Positions 25,987-39,104 of a DNA stretch of 64,000 bases are shown in pieces. The notes beneath the pieces were generated by a model that was given only the letters and a program-made list of their open reading frames with translations, did no database searches and was not told the DNA's origin. Within the stretch, counting starts at the first letter, position 1. Every line of letters starts with the position of its first letter. The stretch spans positions 7,316,001 through 7,380,000 of the forward strand of contig CM065322.1 of assembly GCA_033032175.1 (NCBI GenBank), given 5' to 3'. This DNA is from Saturnia japonica (taxonomy: Eukaryota; Arthropoda; Insecta; Lepidoptera; Saturniidae). A program made the translations under genes and the position numbers.

Positions 25987-27479
25987 CTATAATAAAAACC
26001 ACATAAAGTAACTACAAACTACATACATAAAAACTTCCAAGTCACGGTGAAGCTGTAAAAGCCGTCTGTAGGCTTCATGGCCCTTATGGATAACAGTATA
26101 GTCAGTCAGAAAAAAAAACTCATTGGCCTTGAACATCGGCGTAAAGTTGCCAGTTTGTCGGTTTTTTACCGGATACACTTCGGCGAGTGTGCTTTGGAAT
26201 AGCACAATTTAATTCCCCCATTCCCTTTCCACCATCGGACAACAGGAGACAGGGTGAAGCACCATCGATTTATGGTAGATATTACACCAACGCACACAAA
26301 GCGTTTTGCTAGCACATTTATCATGCGCACCGATAAAGAGTGTGGAACACTTTGCCGGATTTGGTATTTCCCGATAATTACAACTTGAGTATCTGCAAGT
26401 CTTGAGTGAATACTACTACTTCTAGGCAAGGCGAGGTAAAAAAAAATGCGCTGACTGATCGCGAAACGCGTTGCGCATGAGCGAATTATTATGACGGGCT
26501 TTTCACAATATGCATGGTGGTCCGAGACCCATCACTCCGCTACCGCCATTTCCTCATTTGTTCTTGATAGTATCATACGAGTAAATTATAAGTATTATTC
26601 TCCATAAGATTAATTACATAAGCACTTTAGTTTAGCGAAAATTTTATAAATAAGATTTCATTGTTTTTTATAATACATTTTATTTTAATTATAAGTTCAA
26701 GTTTTTTTGATATTTACAATAAATTAGCCTAATCACCTTTTGGCTAAACGAAAACATGAAAATCTTTTAAATAATAAATGTGTAAAATATATAAATATTC
26801 TTGATAACAATAAATATAATCGCATTGATCACGCGATGGTAGCATGCAACATAAACTTCGTAACCACATGCATACGTAACTGTTAATTATACTATCAAAT
26901 CTCACTGGATTGTGCAAGAGCCCTTGCTCCTTTCACCTTGGTTGCATCAGAAGAGCAGTGGCGATAGACGCCGCATAATGATTCAAAATTCTAATTTCTT
27001 GACGTATTTCATGCTCTGGAGTGGTTTAAAACAAGACAGAGAGCGGGACTAATTTTAAATTTTGAAACAATTAATATATTTATATGTATAATAACTAGCA
27101 ACCGCTCGGGAATTTTTATGCTTTAATTATAACATAAATCTAAATAATAATTTAAAAAATCTGTGTGATGGTCATACGCGGTAGAAGAGAAACCTTTAGA
27201 AACTTAAAAAATATTCACATAAACGATACACATGAACAATACACCACGCTAGCTATGACGACTTTTTTCAAAGCTTCGTAATACGCAGATGCACACACAC
27301 GTAGAAAGAGGAGGCCGACATTATAGGAAACACAGTTTAATGAATTCTATCTCATTCTCTCGTAGGCTAAATCATATAGATGTGTTGTCTCTTTTTAGTA
27401 CCGTTTTTTCGTTTCATCGAGTTTCAAAACATAATGGTGCTAAAGAAGTTATCACTTCAATCAAATATCACCTATATCA
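25987..27479. other. No gene seen
   Basis: Two overlapping minus-strand open frames (25987-26205, 26166-26429) have mixed composition and no known motif. The region 26160-26560 is slightly less AT-rich. Confidence 0.45.
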
Positions 27480-27597
27480 TTAAGGGAGAACGTAGCTCTT
27501 TCTCTATCATTAATATTATTTTTAGAATCGGATAAGTAGTTTCAGCAGTTATCTCTTACAAATATTACCTCTCTATAACAATAGTATTTCGTATAGA
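27480..27597 (-). mobile_element. Helitron 5'-end fragment
   Basis: Minus strand starts TCTATACGAAATACTATTG and continues TATAGAGAGGTAATATTTG, the 5' pattern seen at 33667 and 63799. Confidence 0.45.
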
Positions 27598-27684
27598 CGA
27601 TACATTTTTCATTAAAACTTAAAATTATATTTTAACAAAGTCGATAATAGAAAATATGGTTTGATACATATATTTATTTATATA

Positions 27685-27960
27685 TAACTAAGGTGGCAAA
27701 CAAGCGTACAGTAATGGTTACAGTAACCTATTGACGCTTGTAGCACCAGATATGAACAATAGTGCATTGCCGATCTTGAACCCTCCTTTTCCCCATGGAG
27801 CTCTGGAAACCTTACACACCATAGGAAAACACAACAAGGTTATTTGGCTGCGATCTCCTTTAGCGTGGTGGTATTTTTACGAGTCTCAAGAAGCCCAAGA
27901 AGAGATGAGTTTCAAAGAGATTTTATCTGTGCCTACCTCTCAAATTAAAGTTTCTAAAGC
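27685..27960 (+). repeat. Interspersed repeat family S, diverged copy
   Basis: Starts AAGGTGGCAAACAAGCGTAC and contains AGGTTATTTGGCTGCGATCT at 27838. The 84-codon open frame 27731-27985 is translated repeat, not a gene. Confidence 0.65.
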
Positions 27961-27997
27961 ACTAATAATACCATTTCAATATTGATTTTATTATTTA

Positions 27998-28511
27998 CTA
28001 GCTGTGCCCGCGGCTTCGTTCACGTGGACTACAGAATGGCCGCGCGAATCTTGCTCCGCGCTCCCGGCTAATTTACAGACAAATATGCTTATTGTGAGTC
28101 TTCCTTAGAAGATAGACATGTACTCTCGCTAACTTTTTTGTAGGTTTTTTAATTTCTACATTTATTTAGTACATTAATTTGATATATTTCTTATGGTTTA
28201 CTCAGCGTAAGCCATTTAAACGTCTAAATTGATTCACCGTGACCAGTTTTTTTATTTGTGCGTTCCCTAATTCTTTATTAAAATAAAATTGACCTTAGTT
28301 ACTCCCTATAAAATCGGCTATCTACCAGTGAAAATCCCGTCAAAATCGGTCCTACCGTTTCGGAGACTACCCGGAACTGACAGACAGATAGACAAAAATT
28401 TTAAAAGTGGGTTTTTTACTATAGGTATCTTATATGCTTTCATATGTATTTAGTAAAAAGCTGTTATTTTGACATTACAAACAGACACTTAAAAGTTATT
28501 CATTATATAGA
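27998..28511 (-). mobile_element. Non-autonomous Helitron, both ends intact
   Basis: Minus strand begins TCTATATAATGAATAAC after A (T at 28512 on +) and ends GCCGCGGGCACAGCTAG followed by T (A at 27997). 514 bp. It shares most of its length with 17928-18529 and its 5' half with 1-282. Confidence 0.82.
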
Positions 28512-28721
28512 TTACAAACGAGTATATTTAGTAAAGTTTCAGTATTTTCATACTAGGTTTGTTCGCGTTAAATCAGTACAATATAAAATATTATAACAAT
28601 AAAAAAAATTCCTATATAAATCAAGGATTAATGAAGCTTTCTACCAGTTAACAAAAAATGTTGAATCGAATCAATATCTCCAAAAATTAAATCCTAAAAA
28701 CACTCACAAATTTTGTAATAA

Positions 28722-28865
28722 CATCATCATCATCATTTCAGCCGCAAGACGTCCACTGCTGAACATAGGCCTCCCCCATAGATCTCCATTGCGACCGATC
28801 TTGTGCGGCCTGCACCCAACGGCTCCCAGCGACCTTTATTAGGTCGTCTTTCCATCTAGTGGGGG
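28722..28865 (-). mobile_element. RTE-type LINE 3' end
   Basis: Minus-strand frame ending at 28738 reads TRWKDDLIKVAGSRWVQAAQ and then DRSQWRSMGEAYVQQWTS plus two residues before the stop. I recognise this as the conserved C-terminus of lepidopteran RTE-like LINE polyproteins. A (TGATGA)n tail follows (28723-28737). Upstream sequence is lost, so only about 43 codons remain. The first part of the open frame to 28959 is unrelated. Confidence 0.8.
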
Positions 28866-29599
28866 GGATAGTATAGTAATAGTATACATAGGGCAAAAGG
28901 GTAACAGTCATAAAAAATTTAATTAAGGTCTCCCTTGGTAATTGGATGAATGGAGTCACGAATCTTTTGTCATAATCACTTATTTAATTATGTATTTATA
29001 GCTTTCACTGACAATTAGTGTACAACTTACTACAGTAAAATCGTAACATCCGCAACATTAAATCATTCGAAAAACTTAATTTAACTACGGACAAATCAAT
29101 AAATCCTTCAATATTGTAAATAACGGATCGCATCGATATAATCGGGAACGCATTGCAGCGGTAGATAAACGTTTTAATTAACTTTTAGTAATTTATATCT
29201 ATGTTAGAGGCAGTGCTAATGGAAAAACGTGATTGCGAGTAAGAGCCTGATCCCTCGATACATCACGGATAAATAACTGTTCGGACTTTGTGAACGACCA
29301 CTTTCACTGTATTTGCAAATAATTTTGCTTGACCTACCGCAATAATGTCTCAGTGGTAAGGTGTACGGACACCTGAGCCCGAGCTTTTATCGGTAAAGTA
29401 AAACAATATGATGGTGATAGGACAAGTTGAATGTCTCTTACCAAGCACCTATAGGTTTGTTCCGGCTCCTACATTTAGGAGCCAGTACCTCACTAGACTT
29501 ATTAGCGGTTTTCCATCTTAGGCTACATCGTCTCTTAATAACCATATGCAATTGTTGCAAAACGCTAAAACCTATAAACAAAAAGATAATTTGTAACAA
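28866..29599. other. No gene seen
   Basis: Only a weak copy of the 596-792 repeat at about 29440-29530 is visible. The open frame 29427-29615 crosses it. Confidence 0.5.
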
Positions 29600-29705
29600 A
29601 AAAAGAATCACCTAAATCGGTTAATATAAAGAAGTTATGTTCATCCATAAAAAAAAAATATACATTCGAATTGAAAACCTCCTCCTTTTTTGGAGTCGGT
29701 TAAAA
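29600..29705. repeat. Interspersed repeat family T, short copy
   Basis: AAAGAATCACCTAAATCGG, AAAGAAGTTATGTTCATCC and the terminal CATTCGAATTGAAAACCTCC with TTTTTTGGAGTCGGTTA, all shared with 46520-46710. Confidence 0.6.
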
Positions 29706-30810
29706 AGCTATCACAATCCATGTAACCATCTAAAGTGAAAATTTTAAATAATAGGCTTATAACACTTACGTTTTTTTACCTTAGATGTTTGTAAGGAGGA
29801 CATTATCCGCATCTCAATATGACTCAGTGATTATTTATCGTTGACGAGCAATCGCCTTGATAAATGGGATGAGATGCGAGGCTGCACGATTCTAGTTTTG
29901 GTTTGTCTGACTGGATGTACTGGATGTCGCGCACGACCACGACACATCGATTGACATTGCAGATTATTACAATTTACATTCGTTACCTACTGCGATGTTC
30001 ACGAACTAAGTGACTCTTTCTCTTGTTTCAGCTTTATAATAAACATATTTAATAGGTAATTCGTGCTGAGAACAGGGTTTAAAATAATTGTTAGGGATAT
30101 AGTTTACAATTGATTTGGATGTTCAAGTAATTTAACTTTGCATAGTTTCGACAACGTTGTACAGAATTTATTTCATAATTCTATTATTTTTTCAATACCC
30201 AAAAAGATACCCAAAAAATTAAAAAAATTGTTTTATTCTCTGCTTTAAAAATATAAATAAAATTCGATTATATTTAGGAAGCTTTTTAAATAAATGAAAA
30301 GCGTGTGAGCACACACACAAATATAAAAATTATCTTTCTCTTACACTAATAACTTTACCACCACAAACTTACAACCTGTAGAACTTATAATTAATCATCT
30401 GTAGCAGCAATGAACGTGGTAGTGAATACTTCATTCCCTTAACGTGATTAAACTCTCGTATTATTACTCAAACTAGTTTTGATGGATAACTACAAAATCA
30501 CCCCAAAGATGTCTCAATTAAATCAATTTATATTAATAACAAGGTTAACCATTGGAAGTAAGCGAATTAAACGCAAGACCATCTGGTTGCGTAATTACAG
30601 TGATCGGATCGAATTGCGAGATAAAATTTATGGATCGATGTCGAGCGGCGCCGTCCTGCCACTCCAAACGGACAGGGATTGAATGTAGAATGGACATTAT
30701 CCATTTACGCGATAATACTAAAATTACATGTTAACATCCTTGTAAGAGCACACCAATATTTTACTTCAAGAGATAAGCTTCAATCTAGTTAGGAAGCTAA
30801 GACTCTAATT
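29706..30810. other. No gene seen
   Basis: AT-rich. Overlapping open frames at 30479-30682 and 30552-30734 have no recognised motif. Confidence 0.5.
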
Positions 30811-31386
30811 CAAGGGTGTTCAAACTTATAGCGTCGACGATCGACTATAAGATATTAAAACAGCAAATGATCGACTGCCTATTATTTAAAATGGCCTTTA
30901 TTAAAAATTTAAAACTAAATGAGTGTTAATGAAGGTACGAACTCACAAATTTTCTCTGTTTGTTGATGCATGGCCAGTGTATATCAACCGCATAAATTTA
31001 AATGATTAATGGGGATCACATGACACGTATTCGTTAGTTTGACGAATAGGTACGATATTTAGTTTTCATAATTTTCATTTATGAAACTTTTGATAACTAG
31101 TTATATTCGCACTAATACGCTAACTGAAGAACTACTACTCTCAAACGCAGATATTTCCCTTCAAACATAAAAGAACAAAATATAAGATAAACAACATTTG
31201 AGATGAAGAACATTTATTTTTACATTGGAAATTATCTATAATACCACATTTTGGTCAGGTGGCTTGGGTATAGTTAGTCGTTATAAGACTTTCAAGGTAT
31301 TTTATAATTTTCGAGAATCTAGCGATCGACATGGAAAGCTCTTCCAATCGACTGGTCGATTTCGATCGACAGTTTGAACACCCCTG
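30811..31386. mobile_element. hAT-type non-autonomous element
   Basis: The left end CAAGGGTGTTCAAACT is inverted at the right end, where the minus strand reads CAGGGGTGTTCAAACTGTCG. Flanking 8-mers CTCTAATT and CACTAACC match at 5 of 8 positions, consistent with an old 8-bp duplication. The motif GATCGAC recurs near both ends (30838, 30869, 31323, 31365), a plausible subterminal transposase site. 576 bp, no transposase frame. Confidence 0.7.
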
Positions 31387-32304
31387 CACTAACCACGCCG
31401 TGTGATAAATTTATTCATTTAAAGCAATAAATAAAAATAAGTACTATGATTAAATTCTTCACTCTAGTCTCTCCAAGGAAACCCATAATTGAAATGTTTA
31501 CATATCGCCACGCTAATAAAGTAAGATCAATAATTAGAATAATTAGCTTTTTCAATATTCAAATTTGCATTGTGATTAGTAAAGCCAGAAATTGATCATA
31601 CTTTTCTATATACATACATATACGTATGTAATTATGACGTAAGTACATATAAGTCTTGAGAGCTTAGTCTGTTATCTAAATATAGGCTGACCAAAATTAC
31701 TACGATGGTTTTTGCGTGATGTTTTTCTGACATAAAAGAAAACGGATAAAGAGTGCACTGTAGTTTCTTTCTAGTGTAAAGATATTTGAGTAGATTTCAA
31801 GCAGTTCTTTTATGACGAGGCACACTAGTTGAAGTATTAAAGATATTTATATTTACACATAAATATATATGTGCATGTCTATCAAAACAGAATAAGTGTA
31901 ACAGTATGTGAATTATTCAAATGTATACGTGTTCTTAACCTTGTTTTCAATAAATATCATTTTAGTAGCGACAGATAACAACATTTTCAAAAAGGAATTA
32001 AATATTTATAACAACCGCAATAGGAAATAAATTGTGGCTAAGTTCCCGAAATATTGACTCTAAATATTAAATAATAATTATAAATGTATATGATTAATTA
32101 ATTGTAAATATTATGAGGAAACTTAAAAACTAACAAAAATGACAACGGAACAACATGCACCAACCAACGATGATTTGCGCCACGGCGCGGGACGCACTTC
32201 AGGGGTCGCGTTGTCGATAATATTACATTTCCAAATAACATTTTACTTAAGGTGAAAAAAGATTACACTTTGAATAAATAAAATATTTATAATAACATAT
32301 ACTA
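31387..32304. other. No gene seen
   Basis: AT-rich, apart from a small G+C-richer patch at 32170-32215 (GCGCCACGGCGCGGGACGCA). Confidence 0.5.
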
Positions 32305-32340
32305 CTAGTGGTGTGCCCGCGGCTCCGCACGCGTTTGTTA
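32305..32340 (-). mobile_element. Helitron 3'-end stub
   Basis: CTAGTGGTGTGCCCGCGGCT matches the terminal block at 27998. Similarity stops within about 35 bases. Confidence 0.45.
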
Positions 32341-33666
32341 CTACTTAGTAGTTGTTTATATACCATAAAAAAGAAAAACGGCATCGACCTCAACTTAAAA
32401 TTTAGAATATTTCATTTCCGATAATGTGGAAACCACGTGGATGACAACAAAAGTCTGGCAATAACTACACATGCGAGTTGGCGTACCTACTATATATTAC
32501 ATAGCTGTCTTTTATTATTCGATTCGGGGTCATTTATCAAATGTTTCGATGTCACTGTCAATATGAAAGTGTCGATGAACTTTTTAAATGGAAACGTATT
32601 TGAAATTACTGTAGATATTTTATATGTAAGAAAAATGGAAATACTTCATATATAAGCAATAACGTGTACTTCCGTTTACATAATCAAGTTTTTGTGTCGA
32701 TTTAAAATCAATTCCTATGTTGTCTTACTCAGGACAATTTCAATAGTGGGTATAATTATTAGATTTATAACCTATTAGTTATGAAATTGTATACTATTAT
32801 AATTCACGTGTACAATATTATGTTAAAATCGGTTGGGATTTTTTAAATTCTTTTTACGATTTCCTACTAAAAGCATTAGGTACCGACAATTCTTATAGCT
32901 TATCAATATTATTCAATGAAGCCGTATTTGAGGTAAACTGGACATACAAACAGTAGAAAAAAAAATTGAATTCCTCATCAATGTCCATTAAAATTTAAAA
33001 AAAAGACCTACATGTACACACAGAACTATAGATTTATTAAAATAGATGTACGAGGATTATATTAATCGGAAATTAAAGAATCGATCCAAAATAATATAAG
33101 GAAATAGTGATCTATAATAAAACATAATAAGTGAAAGGACGAACACATAACATACAAATCGGGCAGGCCCATTACATTAATAATCGGCCCATAATTCTCC
33201 CGTTAGTTCGTGTAAAGGATGCAACTCATACGTGACCGAAATCACCATGAGCGTTCAAACTATTCATATTAATACCAACAGCCTATTGTTTGCATCGAGT
33301 TTGAATTCCCTATAGATATTAGGTTACTGTACCGTTTCATGATGCAACGATTTGGAACTCGATCGTCTTGTTTGCGGAGTGAGTACTTTCCGGGTCTAGG
33401 GCACTGGTTTGAGTTGAGATTTGTGCACGCTCAAACTATGTAAAAATTAATGTTCTTTAATGATGTGGTAACCCTAACAAGAAAGCAGTTAGATATTCTA
33501 GTTTAGGGTTACGATTATTTTTCCTAAAATCAATAAATGTCACTTTGCCCCAGTCGCCTTTAATCGATACCAAATAAAATATATAATATATGTAATTACA
33601 ACACAACTGCTATAGTACATATTCATTTAGATAATGTTTTTTTGTTATATACTACGAGTAACTATA
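32341..33666. other. No gene seen
   Basis: Open frame 32437-32655 has no recognised features. Nothing else stands out. Confidence 0.5.
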
Positions 33667-33830
33667 TCTATTCTATTATTATAAAGAGGTAAATATTGTT
33701 TCTTTTTAAGGGGTAATCTCTGGAACTACCAAACCAATTCTGCAAGTTCTTTCACTGATAGAAAGCTACGTTATACCTGAGTGACATAGGCTATATTTCT
33801 TTGCTATTTAGTTATATTGTAATGAACAAA
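33667..33830 (+). mobile_element. Helitron 5'-end fragment
   Basis: TCTATTCTATTATTATAAAG after A, then GGTAATCTCTGGAACTACCA and CTTTCACTGATAGAAAGCTA, the internal order seen in 17928-18529. A further diverged repeat of this module lies at about 33985-34110. Confidence 0.5.
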
Positions 33831-34504
33831 AAAGAGGGTCGCTGAGGGTAAATAGATTTTATTTATATGTCAGGGTATTTTTTTGTTTTCCAACCATTAT
33901 AACGATTATATTTTATCACACTTTTAATTCACGTAAATACTTTACACTCAACCTGAAAAAGTTAATTGCTAAAAGAGGTGAATAAAGTGAATATGTTTGT
34001 AGAAGGTAATCTATGGAATTACTGATCCGAATTCCAATTCTAAAATTTCTTTATTTTCTATCTACGTTCTCCTTATCCTTGAGTGACAGGTTATATTTTA
34101 TTGTTATAAAATTTTATATTATTGTAAGCCATACAAAATCTCAGGTGGTTAATAGTTTGGTTAAAAATTAACTGAACAAAACGTAACAAATACCGATACA
34201 TTCAACGTATCTACCGTACAAGGTACAATGTAGTACTCAAATTGTATTTACGAGAATTAACCAAGTAGCTACTTCGAGTTAGACATAAAACTATTTACAT
34301 ATATGCTTTTCGCTTCAAACCCAACCAACTGGTGGTCCGTCATAAAATGGTACTAAAATGTAATATCTAACCAGTCATAACGCACATAAATCGTACAGGT
34401 AAAGGCACCGCCTCACAGTTCACGACTTCTTCTCATTACCAACACGCATAGACCAATTTAACTAATAAGTTTTTATCCAAAATCTATAGGTGTAATGATC
34501 AAGA

Positions 34505-34672
34505 GATTGTTTTTTTTTTGCTTGTTTGTTTGAACGCGCTAATGTCTGGAACCACCAATCAGATATGAACAATTCTTTTTGCATTTTATATCCTATTTAT
34601 TGAGAAATATTATGCTAGGAACCTTAGGAGCGGAGGGTCCACGGGTACCGAAACCGTGAGGTACGGCTACTA
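34505..34672 (+). mobile_element. Degenerate Helitron 3' portion
   Basis: TTGAACGCGCTAATGTCTGG near 34530 and a hairpin-containing end CACGGGTACCGAAACCGTGA at 34640 followed by GGTACGGCTA, a decayed form of GGCACAGCTAG. Confidence 0.45.
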
Positions 34673-34833
34673 TAAAATAAAATTAAATACGATGAATCTA
34701 AAAATTAAATATTTAATTTAAATATGTAAATAGTGTAAATTGTTTTCGAGTATTTTCATCTGCAATGTTGGCTAATTGCAGTTCTTGATTAAATCTTTTG
34801 ACATTTTTGTGCGATCTTTTTATTATAATAGCT

Positions 34834-34920
34834 CGTAAATTGACAGTACTGTCCCTGAAGGTAAACACAGTACGATCCATACACAACGGTGACCACCGAG
34901 AGATCTAAAGCCATCGAATA
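34834..34920 (+). repeat. Two-hairpin repeat family, copy 3
   Basis: GTACTGT (34846) / ACAGTAC (34866) and CGGTG-AC-CACCG (34887-34898), then GAGAGAT. In this copy the second stem is a perfect 5-bp pair with bases different from copy 2. Confidence 0.6.
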
Positions 34921-35754
34921 CAACTACATACATACAAGCGATCATAGATTGAGTGTTCTACTTTTTAAGCTAATTGTGTCCTATTACTGGGTAAAGGCCT
35001 TTTCACGAGGGAAGTCACGCGCTTAAACACCACACCCGCCTACGACGACGTATAGGCGATTTCAAACACCGAGAAATTCACAGTTTTATATCTTTCTCAC
35101 ATTACATCGGTCCTACTAGAATATTTCTCAAGCGTTAAGATTTACTCATGTTTTCCTTCACTGTTAGTTAATTAAGCTAATAAAGGATATATGTAATAAA
35201 TGCGTTTTGCACGTTACATTGTAAGAGTTTCCAGGTTCGGTTCGCTTAAAGGGATACCGCTGAGCAATTTGTAACAGCCGACACATAATATACTTGTATT
35301 ATAATTATTCAAGATATAGTGTATCTGTTTCCAATAATTTCTCAGCAGGAAGTTACTAATGGACATGAATATTTATAAGTATGTAACATCAAAATCCGCC
35401 TCGCGGGTATGCTCACAGATACTGTCGTACGGTCCATCTAAAGGTAATTGTATCACGAGAATATGCCGACCTAATCTAAAACCCGTTTTTCTGCATATAT
35501 GTTAAATAAAAGTAGATGATATCTATAGGGTACTATTATCAGCTGTTTAAATATCATATTTCACGCTTTGCTTAGATTGGAATTAAACGGCTGTGTGTGA
35601 AATGATGTCCCCATATTTGTTATTATTAAATATGTACCTAAAAAAAGTGATTTTCGTTCACAATGTGTATTTAAAGTGATTACCTATCCGTTCCAAACAG
35701 TAATTTTTCTCAGTTTGTTACCTACAAGAACATAGGTACAGTCTTTTTAACTAA

Positions 35755-35985
35755 TTTCACAAAAAAAGACGGAGATTACGCAATTCGAATGGTTTTTTTT
35801 TTTTCAATGTATGTTCAGCCATAACTTATTGTTTATAAACCGATTTGGATGATACTTTGTTTGTTGAATAGGGGTCCAAAGTCAATTCATAAGGTGGTCA
35901 CATTTTAATTTAATTGGTATTGGACCTTTAACTTCGAAGATACACCAGGGAACTCTTCAAAATCATTGAAGTTGATTTTCATTTT
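35755..35985. repeat. Interspersed repeat family T, inverted copy
   Basis: GTTCAGCCATAACTT and AACCGATTTGGATGAT are reverse complements of the 46520-46710 blocks. It abuts the SINE that starts at 35997. Confidence 0.6.
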
Positions 35986-35996
35986 TATTTAAACAT

Positions 35997-36262
35997 CATA
36001 ACATAACATACCATCACGCCGGTATCCCCGAAGGGTTAGGCAGAGGTGTACTAATGTACACCCACAGTTCGCCGAGTATGTTTTTAAGTCCCACGTAATA
36101 GGGGGCGAGCCTATTGCCATCAATCGGGCACAAAGCCAAACTCCGAGCTGCTACTGAGAATTTTCATAGAAAACCCCAATAACACTTTGCTCGACCTGGG
36201 AATCGAACCCAGGACCTTGATCACAGCAGTCGCGCTTACGACCACTAGGCTAATGAGGCAGT
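35997..36262 (-). mobile_element. tRNA-derived SINE
   Basis: The minus strand starts at 36262 with a tRNA-like head: A box TAGCCTAGTGGT (36252-36241) and B box GGTTCGATTCC (36209-36199), spaced as in a tRNA gene, within a CCTGGGTTCGATTCCCAGG arm. An unrelated body follows, ending near a (TGTTATG)-type tail at 35997-36010. An RNA polymerase III internal promoter is expected from these boxes. No TSD resolved. The open frame 36120-36350 overlapping it is not a gene. Confidence 0.82.
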
Positions 36263-36836
36263 TAAAATTGTTTTGTAAAATGTCGAACGTTGTCGCCACT
36301 GCGCAGAACCTGATCATTGTTATTTTTGTTACATTGAAATAGGGAAACAATAATAGGAAAACTATGTATTAATTCTTGTAATTAATGTTGTTTTGATTAA
36401 CTGTAAAATGCTTAAAATAATTCAAAATATACCTTCGTCAGAAAGCTAGCACCTATTATTCATTTTGACTACAATTAGCAACACTTTCTACATTTGGATC
36501 ACGACAACGCTGACAAATTCTACAATACGCTGAGCAATTCTTTAACAAGGCAGCATTCTGTGTTATTATAACACGCCGTAGAAAATCAACACAACACGTT
36601 CCACGCCTTAACAGATGAAACGTCAATCCGGACTTATGGAACGTGTCATTACAAATTATTTATGCACATTTATCTCGGTATCTCTGAACACCACGTCACT
36701 ACACAAGTTATACAAAACGATTGATCGGAATTGATATCTTGCACAAAATAAACTCATCTCTTTGATAATAGAGTCTGATAATATTTGAATATTTACAACG
36801 TCATCTACGCATTTTATACAACATAATACAGTATAT

Positions 36837-37090
36837 CTAGTTGTGCCGCCACCAACACATTGGTGTAGTTTATCGTTGTTCCCACTTGCCTACAGCTTGC
36901 CGGATTGCGTGACGTTCATGGTTATTACTCCGTTTCTTAAGGTCTTAGCGTGAAGTTAAATAACTTATAATATTTTTCAATAAGCAAGCTATCAAATACA
37001 TAAATATGTTTTCAAATGGGACTGGTACCTAGTTCCCGAGATTAACGCGTTCAAATAAACAATGTATTGTGCTTTAGATTACTATTACTA
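36837..37090 (-). mobile_element. Helitron-like remnant
   Basis: CTAGTTGTGCCGCCACC at the + left edge resembles the terminal block at 9425. The internal GAGATTAACGCGTTCAAATAA at 37041 matches the 5' module of the 14628 copy. Ends are decayed. Confidence 0.5.
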
Positions 37091-38061
37091 TTATTATTAT
37101 AGTAATAATAACTTTATTGACTTATAATAAATTACAAAAATATAGGGTTTATTTCTACGACACACCATTTTTTGTTTTTTAATAATGAATTCTAGCGCCT
37201 GAACTAGGCCGAGCCTGTATCTCAAAGATAGTTAGTCAAAGACAGTACAATTATATAAATTAATAACATTAGCATAAAATATAATATAGTATATATATAT
37301 ATATTAGATTTATTATAACATTTGTATAAAGTGCGATTTACCTAAATTAAAATATAAAAAATATTTTGATATATAACCAATTCTTTACATAAATCTTGTC
37401 TTCACTAAATCCAAGCTTTATGATTTCATGAATAATCTGAGTAATTCAACGACCGTATCCAACGTATAGAATATTCAATTATAATGCCAGGACAATTGAA
37501 AGAGATACGAAAGCTCACAGCTCACACCCACAGACGCGCCGCGCGCCGCACCGACATGCTGCATCAAGAGAAAGCACTTAAAACGTTGATCGATAACATT
37601 ATAAAGCTTCAACCGTATTAAATGTCGATTTTAAAATATAAAATATGTTTATTAAGCATAATATATCATTTTGAATAATGACAACGATCTTTCTTATTTA
37701 CTCATTGCGAACACAAACAGATAATGATTACCTACGAAACAGTTTATTAAAGTCACTGAACTGCTGCTACAATAAAATAAAACTGTAACTAAATTATTTC
37801 TCATGGTGAAAATAATTTCAAACTTATATAATAATTCTGACTATCAAGAATTACATACCTAAAAAAATGCATGTAAAGGGGAAATTTTAAAACAAATACC
37901 TTTTCTGATAATATTGCAAATCCTGCAAGGCTAGTAGCTAATATAGGATTGGCTAAAATGGGAATAAAAAACACAGTGTCACTTGTATCACGTTTTCACC
38001 TAGGTACATTTAGGTAGGTTCTGTGTGATGAATATATAGGTTGATTAGTATTAGTATAGTA

Positions 38062-38107
<46 letters not shown>

Positions 38108-39104
38108 TGTGAACTGACAAAGTTGTTAAAAGCTCTCTTCAGTTAGTATTTACTTACTCGCCTTCGGATATAACCATAACTGTAACTTACCTGAAAAATA
38201 AATTTCAAAACATTATTCTCTCTAATTATATTATAATTAATTTAGAACTAACGCTAATAAGTATGTAATTATAATGATTACAATATCTACCTTTTACTGA
38301 ACAGTATTCTTACACGTGTCTATGGAAATTTGCTAAACTTGTGAAATTGTAAAGTGAATCCAATAATTATTACTGACATGAAAATAAAAAGTGGAAGAAT
38401 ATCCAACAATATATTTATGTAATATTTATAATACTAATTTATTATTTTGAGCATTTAAAAATATACGGATTATAAAAATATGTGGCTCAATTTAAACCTC
38501 TGCATTACTAATAAGCTATCACATTTAAATAACAAAAATAACCTTTAATTAACACATAATGAAAATGGTCGAATAAATAAAGTAATAAAAATATATCCGG
38601 AAATAAGACTAAAATTTTATAATAGATCATTAATATTGTTTTTTGTTATTCAATTACTAATTGCGTGCGTGGAGCTACGATTTTCTGACGAACATAATTC
38701 TGACTTTTCACGCCTAAGCCCAACGAAGCGTGTTTTAAAATACATTGGGTTATAAACACAAATTGGTTGTTATAAATGTAAATGATGCTTACGAACGGAA
38801 CTTCGGATCAACGAAAGGAAATAAATCACATTAAAAAAACCTCAAAATTACGAAGTAAATATCAAATATACTGATTCTTTACCAATAGAACTTATTTTTT
38901 ATACGCTTAGTTTTTTATGAGAAACAGTTTTTTTTCTTCTAAAAGAATATTGAAATATGATATATGAGCATTGTTTAATTACTATACAGTATTCTGGCGA
39001 CATTATTTTATTATTTTTATCGGGTTGAAACGTATTTCATTGTTATTTTCCCAGACTACGCTGAAGCCGAAAGGAAGGCTATGATTTCAGCAAGTTATGT
39101 ATAT
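37091..39104. other. No gene seen
   Basis: AT-rich with a (TA)n microsatellite at 38063-38103. A G+C-richer stretch at 37530-37560 (ACGCGCCGCGCGCCGCACCG) is too short to interpret. Confidence 0.5.
38063..38103. repeat. (TA)n microsatellite
   Basis: About 20 uninterrupted TA units. Confidence 0.95.

Noticed and set aside
36120..36350. 76-codon minus-strand open frame
   Set aside because: Falls mostly inside the tRNA-derived SINE.
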